Below, in pieces: positions 1 to 5,593 of a stretch of 5,593 nt of DNA. The notes under the pieces were generated by a model. The model was not told the origin of the DNA, ran no database searches, and saw only the letters and a list, made by a program, of their open reading frames with translations. This DNA is from Actinomycetes bacterium (lineage in GTDB: Bacteria; Actinomycetota; Acidimicrobiia; Acidimicrobiales; UBA8190). A program made the translations under genes and the position numbers. The first letter of the stretch is position 1. Every line of letters starts with the position of its first letter. The stretch is taken from assembly GCA_021798135.1 (NCBI GenBank), contig JAJZYI010000226.1, positions 1 through 5,593 of the forward strand, read 5' to 3'.

Positions 1-881
1 CGGGTGGCCACGGCCACGGCCACGGCCGCGGCGCGCCCGGCGGCGCGCCGGGCCCGCTCGGGCACGAGGAGGGGCGGCCCAACCGGTTCATGGTGCCGGG
101 CAGCCGCACCCGGGTCGTCGGCGTGTCGTCCGGCAAGGGCGGCGTGGGCAAGTCGTCGGTGACGGTGAACCTGGCGGTGGCGCTCGCCGCGCGCGGCCAC
201 GACGTCGGGTTGCTCGACGCGGACGTCTACGGCTTCTCCGTCCCGAAGATGCTGGGCGTCGAGCGGCCGCCTACCCAGCTCGACTCGCTGCTGGTGCCGC
301 CGGTCGTGCACGGCGTCCGGTGCCTGTCCATCGGGTTCTTCGTCGACGACGACCAGCCGGTGGTGTGGCGCGGGCCGATGCTGCACAAGGCGCTCGAGCA
401 GTTCCTGGTGGACGCCTACTGGGGAGAGCCCGACTACCTGCTGATCGACATGCCGCCGGGCACGGGCGACGTGGCACTGTCGCTCGGCCAGTACCTGCCC
501 AGGGCGGAGATCCTGGTGGTCACCACGCCGCAGCCCGCCGCCCAGCGGGTGGCCCAGCGCTCGGCGATCGCGGCGCGGAGCCTCAAGCTCGCCGTGCGCG
601 GCGTGATCGAGAACCTGTCGTGGTTCACCGGCGACGACGGCAGGCGCTACGAGCTGTTCGGCGCCGGCGGGGGGCAGGCGCTGGCGGACGACCTCGGCGT
701 CCCGCTGCTGGGGCAGGTCCCGCTGGTGCCTGCCCTGCGCGAGGGCGGTGACGTCGGCGTGCCCGTCCGGGTGTCCGACCCCGAGGGCGAGGCGGCGCGG
801 GCGTTCGACGCGCTGGCCGACGCCATCGCGTCGATGGGCGCGGCCCGCCGCTACCGCCGGGAGCTCCAGGTCAGGCCCTGA
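1..881 (+). CDS. mrp: Mrp/ApbC-family iron-sulfur cluster carrier ATPase, 5' end cut by window edge
   Basis: Mrp/NBP35-type P-loop ATPases are cytoplasmic dimers that bind and pass on Fe-S clusters. The first whole codon is at 3. The frame contains an ATG at 90, but this is very probably internal: the frame is open to the edge, and the residues before it (a Gly-His run, then GHEEGRPNRF) look like the linker that joins the N-terminal DUF59/MIP18-like domain to the ATPase domain. That domain would lie outside the window. Counting from the ATG at 90, visible motifs are the deviant Walker A GKGGVGKSS (residues 15-23), LLDADVYGFSVPKMLG (41-56), WRGPM (93-97), the switch II/Walker B-type LLIDMPPGTGD (117-127) and VVTTPQ (143-148). 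The region after ENLSWF (174-179), where many Mrp proteins carry a C-x-x-C cluster ligand, reads TGDDG, so no cysteine pair is present. The end is normal (TGA at 879-881). Family assignment is secure; the exact cargo role is inferred. Confidence 0.95.
   Translation, partial: GGHGHGHGRGAPGGAPGPLGHEEGRPNRFMVPGSRTRVVGVSSGKGGVGKSSVTVNLAVALAARGHDVGLLDADVYGFSVPKMLGVERPPTQLDSLLVPPVVHGVRCLSIGFFVDDDQPVVWRGPMLHKALEQFLVDAYWGEPDYLLIDMPPGTGDVALSLGQYLPRAEILVVTTPQPAAQRVAQRSAIAARSLKLAVRGVIENLSWFTGDDGRRYELFGAGGGQALADDLGVPLLGQVPLVPALREGGDVGVPVRVSDPEGEAARAFDALADAIASMGAARRYRRELQVRP
6..29 (+). repeat. Hexanucleotide repeat encoding a Gly-His run in Mrp
   Basis: Three perfect copies of GGCCAC (6-23) are followed by a one-mismatch copy, GGCCGC (24-29). 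In the mrp frame they read Gly-His-Gly-His-Gly-His-Gly-Arg, followed by a Gly/Ala/Pro stretch up to about position 62. It is best explained as a flexible, possibly metal-binding linker between the two Mrp domains. Repeat number could vary by slippage without breaking the frame because the unit is six bases. Confidence 0.75.
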
Positions 882-887
882 CCTGCT

Positions 888-926
888 GGGCGGCGCCGCG
901 CCCGGCGAGGCCGATGGCGCCCGCCC
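888..926 (+). terminator. Candidate mrp terminator hairpin
   Basis: Six bases after the mrp stop, GGGC (888-891) plus GGCGCC (892-897) can pair with GGCGCC (916-921) plus GCCC (923-926). This gives a 10-bp GC stem with one bulged C at 922 and an 18-nt loop. There is no U-run, which is common in GC-rich actinobacterial terminators but makes the call less certain; GC-rich DNA forms hairpins by chance. Confidence 0.4.
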
Positions 927-942
927 GTTGCCGCCGAATTCG

Positions 943-971
943 TTGCAACCACGAGGCCCGGGGCGTATAAC
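943..971 (+). promoter_or_regulatory. Sigma-70-like promoter
   Basis: TTGCAA (943-948) matches the -35 consensus at 4 of 6 bases and TATAAC (966-971) matches the -10 consensus at 5 of 6. The spacer is exactly 17 bases. AT-rich hexamers like these stand out in this GC-rich window. Transcription would start near 978 and run plus-strand into the intergenic region, towards the end of glgX. No annotated gene explains it, so the product would be a short RNA, a leader-type unit, or antisense RNA to the glgX 3' end. Confidence 0.5.
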
Positions 972-981
972 GGTTCTACGA

Positions 982-993
982 GGTTCCGGAACC
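982..993. promoter_or_regulatory. 12-bp perfect palindrome, operator-like
   Basis: GGTTCCGGAACC is fully self-complementary and sits about 4-15 bases after the start predicted from the 943-971 promoter. That position suits a repressor operator. GAACCG at its right end could also pair with CGGTTC at 971-976. No regulator is identified, so function is inferred only from symmetry and position. Confidence 0.35.
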
Positions 994-1019
994 GAGCCAA
1001 CGGAAGTCTTCTTCGAACG

Positions 1020-1025
1020 AGGAGG
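1020..1025 (+). promoter_or_regulatory. Strong Shine-Dalgarno motif AGGAGG
   Basis: A full AGGAGG lies about 42 bases after the predicted transcription start and seven bases before a TTG codon at 1033. The spacing is ideal for initiation, yet the frame it serves is only 12 codons long. This is the best ribosome-binding site I found in the window; the minus-strand genes rely on overlap or weak sites. Confidence 0.4.
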
Positions 1026-1032
1026 TTTCGCC

Positions 1033-1091
1033 TTGGTTCGCAACGTCTTCGAGCGCTCGCCGCCTGGGTGATGCTGCCCACCGTCGCCTGA
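1033..1091 (+). other. Candidate leader peptides: 12-codon TTG frame overlapping a 6-codon ATG frame
   Basis: A TTG start at 1033 gives MVRNVFERSPPG and a stop at 1069-1071. The A of that TGA begins an ATG (1071) for a second tiny frame, MLPTVA, stopping at 1089-1091 inside the hairpin 1086-1111. The TGATG overlap would allow translational coupling. I recognise neither peptide, and both are too short for coding statistics. It could be a leader peptide, a very small protein or chance. The preceding promoter and AGGAGG are the only reasons to list it. Confidence 0.2.
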
Positions 1092-1125
1092 GCGCCGGCT
1101 GGTGCTCAGGCCCGGGGCTCGGGCC
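1086..1125 (+). terminator. Overlapping hairpins, terminator- or attenuator-like
   Basis: GCCTGAGC (1086-1093) pairs perfectly with GCTCAGGC (1104-1111) around a 10-nt loop. GGCCCG (1109-1114) pairs with CGGGCC (1120-1125) around a 5-nt loop. The two stems share bases 1109-1111, so they cannot both form completely. The first covers the stop codon of the tiny MLPTVA frame. There is no U-run. It may end the short transcript started near 978 or switch between two structures. Confidence 0.35.
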
Positions 1126-1222
1126 GCGGGCTGCCGCCCCGCTGGAGGACCGAGATCGAGACCAGGCTCCCCGTCAACCGTCAGTGGAGGACGTGTCGAC
1201 GTCGAGGGGGTGACCGACCATG

Positions 1223-1239
1223 CCGGGGATCAGCCCCGG
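1223..1239. other. Small hairpin
   Basis: CCGGGG (1223-1228) and CCCCGG (1234-1239) form a perfect 6-bp stem with the loop ATCAG. It is one of several regularly placed stems in the gap, which would be consistent with a structured transcript, but a stem this short arises readily by chance at this GC content. Confidence 0.25.
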
Positions 1240-1269
1240 TGCTGCGCGAGGAGCCTTCGTCCGGCCGAG

Positions 1270-1291
1270 TCCCCGCACACGAGCGCGGGGA
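1270..1291. other. Small hairpin
   Basis: TCCCCGC (1270-1276) and GCGGGGA (1285-1291) form a perfect 7-bp stem with an 8-nt loop. Like its neighbour at 1223-1239 it lies outside any credible gene. Function is unknown. Confidence 0.25.
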
Positions 1292-1341
1292 GCCGAGACC
1301 CGTGGCGGCCCGAGGACCCGGACAGCCGCACGACATACCAT

Positions 1342-1370
1342 CCGAACGACACGACTACCCGAACGACACG
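1342..1370. repeat. 12-nt direct repeat, 17-nt period
   Basis: CCGAACGACACG occurs at 1342-1353 and again, exact, at 1359-1370, separated by five bases. The second copy runs into CGTTCG and so forms an inverted repeat at 1360-1374. Repeated sites about one and a half helix turns apart can be protein-binding sites, but the position near the 3' end of two convergent genes gives no obvious target promoter. Confidence 0.5.
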
Positions 1371-1374
1371 TTCG
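1360..1374. promoter_or_regulatory. Inverted repeat CGAACG-ACA-CGTTCG
   Basis: Six-base arms CGAACG and CGTTCG are perfect complements around ACA. The left arm is part of the second copy of the direct repeat. It could be a regulator half-site pair or a short stem next to the terminator at 1381. No binding protein is implied by the sequence. Confidence 0.3.
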
Positions 1375-1380
1375 ACCGAC

Positions 1381-1410
1381 CGGTGCGGGGCCCTGCGGGG
1401 CCCCGCACCG
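1381..1410 (-). terminator. Strong hairpin terminator for the treZ-glgX operon, possibly bidirectional
   Basis: CGGTGCGGGGCCC (1381-1393) is perfectly complementary to 1398-1410 around the loop TGCG, giving a 13-bp GC stem. It begins 30 bases beyond the glgX stop on the minus strand and would equally stop plus-strand transcripts arriving from 978. No U-run follows on either strand, as is usual for GC-rich actinobacterial terminators. A further pair of GGCGCC arms (1420-1425 and 1435-1440) lies between it and glgX. Confidence 0.7.
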
Positions 1411-1440
1411 CGTCCGGGGGGCGCCGCGAGGACGGGCGCC

Positions 1441-3558
<2,118 letters not shown>

Positions 3559-3561
3559 GGT

Positions 3562-5514
3562 TCAGGCAGCTCCGCCCGAGGCGGGGGCCCGCTCGGCGGT
3601 GCCGGCGCCTGCGGTGACGGAGGGCTGGTCCTCGCCGGCGACGGCGTCGAGCACGGCGAACCCCCATGGCGCCAGCACCACGGCCCCCGCCCGCGGCGTG
3701 CCGCTGCCGTGGCCGTCACCGGGGTGGGAGGCGAGCAGGCGCCAACGTGACCCGCTGCCGGGCGGGCTGGCGGTCGGGGGCGGGCCGGCGGTCACCGGGC
3801 GGTCGCCGGCATTGGCCAGCAGGACCAGGCGGGCGCCGTGCGCCTCGGCGGCGGGCGCGTGGCGGACCATGGTGAGGACCGCGCCGTCGGCCGTCGCCGT
3901 GGTGGCGGCGCCCGGCGCCAGGGCGGGGTGCTCCCGCCGCAGGCGCAGGAGCTGGCGGTAGCGCTCGCGCAGCTCGTTCGGCTGGTCCCCCCACCGCTCG
4001 GCGTGCAGGTTGGCCGCGGCGAACGTGGCCGGGTCGGCCGGGTCGAGCGGCTCGGAGCCCAGCAGCTCGCCCAGCTCGGCGGCCCGCCCGCGCCTGACCG
4101 CCTGCACGAGCTCGGCGTCGCCGTGGTCCACCACGTAGGGGAAGGGCACGGTCGAACCGTACTCCTCGCCCATGAAGAGCAGGGGCGTGCCCGGACCGAG
4201 CAGCACCACCGCCGCAGCCAGGTGCAGCGCCGCCGGCGGCACCGCGCCGGCCAGGCGGCCCGCGCCCGGCCGGTTGCCGACCTGGTCGTGGTTCTGGTCG
4301 TAGACGACGAGCTGTGCCGGGCGAACGCCGTCGGGGGCTGCGCCGTGGCGCCGTCCCCGGGCTCGGCAGAACTGACCCTGGAACACCCAGCCCTCGGACA
4401 GGGCCGTGGCGAGCTGCCCGAGCGAGCCGAAATCACGTGCGCGACCGCGGCGCTCGCCGGTGAGGACGGCGCGCAGCGCATCGTGGAAGTCGTCGTTCCA
4501 CTGCCCGTGGATGCCGATGCCGCCGGCGGCCCGGTCGCGCACCAGGCGGGGGTCGTTGTCGGGGGTCTCGGCGATCAGCAGCAGGCGCCGCCCCAGCCGG
4601 TCGGCCAGGGCGTCGGTGGCCTCGGCCAGTTCCAGCAGGAAGGGCCGGGCGGTCGGGTCGACGATGCCGTGGACGGCGTCGAGCCGCAGCGCGTCGACGT
4701 GGAAGTCGGCGAACCACATGAGGGCGTTGGTGACGAGGTAGCGGCGCACCTCGTCGGATCCCCAGCCGTCCAGGTTCATGGCCGGTCCCCACGGCGTGGC
4801 GTAGCGGTCGGTCACGTACGGGCCGAACTGCGGCAGCACGTTGCCCTCGGGGCCGAGGTGGTTGTAGACGACGTCGAGGGCCACCGCCATGCCGCGGCGG
4901 TGACAGGCGGCCACCAGGCGCTGCAGCGCCCGGGGCCCGCCGTAGCTGTCCTGGACGGCGAACGGGAAGACGCCGTCGTACCCCCAGTTGCGCGTCCCGG
5001 GGAACTGCGCCACGGGCATGATCTCCACGGTGGTGACGCCCAGCTCGGCCAGGTGGTCGAGGGCGCCGGCCGCCGCGTCGAAGGTGCCAGGGCCGGTGAG
5101 GGCGCCGACGTGCAGCTCGTACAGCACGCTGCGCTCCAGCGGCGGGCCGCAGAAGCCGCCGTCGTCCCACGCCCGGGCCGGGTCGAACAGTGCGGAGGGC
5201 CCGTGGACGCCGCCGGGCTGCCACCGTGACGCCGGGTCGGCCAGCGGCGGGCCGCCGTCGAGCGACAGGCGGTAGCGCGTGCCCTCGGGCAGGTCGACGA
5301 GCTCCCCGACGTGGTAGCCGCCGACACCTCCCGCTCCGGTGTCGCCGGCACCCGGGGTCGGCGCGACCTGCGGGTGCAGGGCCACCCGCCGGCCGTCGTG
5401 CAGCACGACCGCCACCGACCGGGCCGCCGGCGCCCACACCTCCATCCGCCACCGCCCGTCGCCGAGAGCGGTTGCTCCCGGCGCCGGGGCGCCGACCCAG
5501 CGGGCGCCGCTCAC
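3562..5514 (-). CDS. treZ: Maltooligosyltrehalose trehalohydrolase TreZ (GH13)
   Basis: Cleaves the alpha-1,4 bond next to the trehalose end of maltooligosyl-trehalose, releasing trehalose in the cytoplasm. The 650-residue protein has an N-terminal E-set domain (about 20-115, RMEVWAPAARSVAVVL), the GH13 barrel (about 125-525) and a C-terminal beta domain. Motifs: ALDVVYNHLGPEGN (212-225), FHVDALRLDAVH (271-282, nucleophile D279), LIAETPDNDPRLV (313-325, acid/base E316), and the TreZ-typical VYDQNHDQVGNR (404-415, D410). LLFMGEEYGSTVPFPYVVDH (445-464) also fits TreZ. The start is GTG at 5514-5512. The first ATG, residue 24, would remove the first strand of the N-terminal domain. No good ribosome-binding site is visible; GTGA overlaps the stop of the gene before it, which suggests coupled translation. 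The protein seems somewhat longer than usual because of a Pro/Gly/Ser-rich stretch at about 571-610 and a Gly/Ala-rich tail after 625. Confidence 0.96.
   Translation of the reverse strand: MSGARWVGAPAPGATALGDGRWRMEVWAPAARSVAVVLHDGRRVALHPQVAPTPGAGDTGAGGVGGYHVGELVDLPEGTRYRLSLDGGPPLADPASRWQPGGVHGPSALFDPARAWDDGGFCGPPLERSVLYELHVGALTGPGTFDAAAGALDHLAELGVTTVEIMPVAQFPGTRNWGYDGVFPFAVQDSYGGPRALQRLVAACHRRGMAVALDVVYNHLGPEGNVLPQFGPYVTDRYATPWGPAMNLDGWGSDEVRRYLVTNALMWFADFHVDALRLDAVHGIVDPTARPFLLELAEATDALADRLGRRLLLIAETPDNDPRLVRDRAAGGIGIHGQWNDDFHDALRAVLTGERRGRARDFGSLGQLATALSEGWVFQGQFCRARGRRHGAAPDGVRPAQLVVYDQNHDQVGNRPGAGRLAGAVPPAALHLAAAVVLLGPGTPLLFMGEEYGSTVPFPYVVDHGDAELVQAVRRGRAAELGELLGSEPLDPADPATFAAANLHAERWGDQPNELRERYRQLLRLRREHPALAPGAATTATADGAVLTMVRHAPAAEAHGARLVLLANAGDRPVTAGPPPTASPPGSGSRWRLLASHPGDGHGSGTPRAGAVVLAPWGFAVLDAVAGEDQPSVTAGAGTAERAPASGGAA
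3570..3573 (-). promoter_or_regulatory. Weak ribosome-binding site for glgX inside treZ
   Basis: Read on the minus strand, GGAG lies 11 bases before the GTG start of glgX, within the last codons of treZ. The spacing is longer than ideal. With the treZ stop only three bases before the GTG, ribosomes finishing treZ probably restart on glgX, so coupling may matter more than this site. Confidence 0.35.
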
Positions 5515-5593
5515 CGCGACGAGCGCCCGCGCCGGTCGCGCTCGCGGTCGCCGGACTGGCTGCCGCCGGGAGCCGGCTGGTCGGGAGCCGGCT
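5511..5593 (-). CDS. 3' end of an upstream operon gene, cut by window edge (treY is a contextual guess)
   Basis: Read on the minus strand, an open frame of 26 codons enters from the right edge and ends with TGA at 5513-5511, overlapping the treZ GTG by four bases (GTGA). Third codon positions are G or C in 24 of 26 codons, like its neighbours. The peptide begins PAPDQPAPGGSQSGD and ends in an Arg-rich tail, RRGRSSR. It is hydrophilic and probably disordered, with no recognisable domain. The overlap places this gene in the same operon. In trehalose-from-glycogen operons the usual partner is treY, maltooligosyl trehalose synthase, but nothing in these residues identifies it. Confidence 0.6.
   Translation of the reverse strand, partial: PAPDQPAPGGSQSGDRERDRRGRSSR
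5567..5593. repeat. 12-nt direct repeat, 15-nt period, at the right edge
   Basis: CGGGAGCCGGCT occurs at 5567-5578 and 5582-5593. The period is five codons; on the minus strand it encodes two Pro-Ala-Pro units (PAPDQ, PAPGG) in the tail of the partial gene. The array may continue beyond the window. It is probably a low-complexity protein tail rather than a regulatory repeat. Confidence 0.5.

Larger units (their letters stand above)
882..1440. other. Convergent intergenic region, no convincing protein gene
   Basis: This stretch lies between the mrp stop and the glgX stop. Short frames cross it, but none resembles a known protein and the longer ones are Arg/Pro/Thr/Ala-rich translations typical of non-coding high-GC DNA. 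What can be seen, in order: a hairpin right after mrp (888-926), a promoter-like pair (943-971), a 12-bp palindrome (982-993), AGGAGG before a TTG mini-frame (1020-1071), two overlapping hairpins (1086-1125), hairpins at 1223-1239 and 1270-1291, a direct repeat with an inverted repeat (1342-1374), and a strong terminator-like stem (1381-1410). Confidence 0.7.

Noticed and set aside
320..751. 143-codon plus-strand frame inside mrp
   Set aside because: Arg/Ala/Gly-rich translation in the +1-type shadow of the conserved ATPase domain.
851..1081. 76-codon minus-strand frame across the mrp end and the gap
   Set aside because: Arg-rich, no known resemblance, and it overlaps mrp and the promoter-like region on the other strand.
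3838..5229. 463-codon open frame on the plus strand, antisense to treZ
   Set aside because: Low-complexity Val/Gly/Ala/Arg-rich translation and fully inside the motif-rich treZ gene; a shadow frame.
5443..5445. ATG (residue 24) as an alternative treZ start
   Set aside because: It would cut off the residues leading into the first E-set strand; the GTG at 5514 overlaps the upstream stop as GTGA, the usual operon arrangement.

Overview
This 5.6 kb window comes from a very GC-rich bacterium. Codon third positions are almost all G or C, GTG starts are used, and long open frames run antisense to the real genes. Together with the gene content (an Mrp-type ATPase and a trehalose/glycogen-type GH13 cluster) this suggests an actinomycete-type organism (Actinomycetota, perhaps an acidimicrobial lineage). 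The phylum is an inference from composition and protein resemblance; the finer placement is a guess.

Layout. (1) Positions 1-881, plus strand: the 3' part of an mrp/apbC gene for an iron-sulfur cluster carrier P-loop ATPase. It is cut by the left edge; the frame stays open to the edge through a Gly-His-rich linker. (2) Positions 882-1440: a 559-base gap between convergent genes. It is not featureless. It holds a likely mrp terminator hairpin, a well-spaced sigma-70-like promoter, a 12-bp perfect palindrome just after the expected transcription start, a strong Shine-Dalgarno motif before a 12-codon TTG frame, several hairpins, a 12-nt direct repeat, and a 13-bp perfect stem that probably terminates the minus-strand operon. 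A short RNA or leader-peptide unit may lie here. (3) Positions 1441-3558, minus strand: glgX/treX, a complete GH13 glycogen debranching enzyme. (4) Positions 3562-5514, minus strand: treZ, a complete maltooligosyltrehalose trehalohydrolase. (5) Positions 5511-5593, minus strand: the last 26 codons of an upstream gene whose TGA overlaps the treZ GTG start (GTGA). From pathway context it could be treY, but the visible tail has no recognisable domain.

How the genes work together. The minus-strand genes form a tightly packed operon read right to left: unknown gene (treY?) - treZ - glgX. In the TreX-TreY-TreZ route, the debranching enzyme releases linear maltooligosaccharides from glycogen, TreY converts the reducing end to a trehalose unit, and TreZ cleaves off free trehalose. 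treZ and glgX are in the same reading frame, separated only by one TGA and one ACC codon. The mrp gene is transcribed towards this operon and has no evident functional link to it.

I found no clear new multi-gene system. The observations most worth checking are the promoter-bearing intergenic unit around 943-1125 and the one-stop-codon junction between treZ and glgX.
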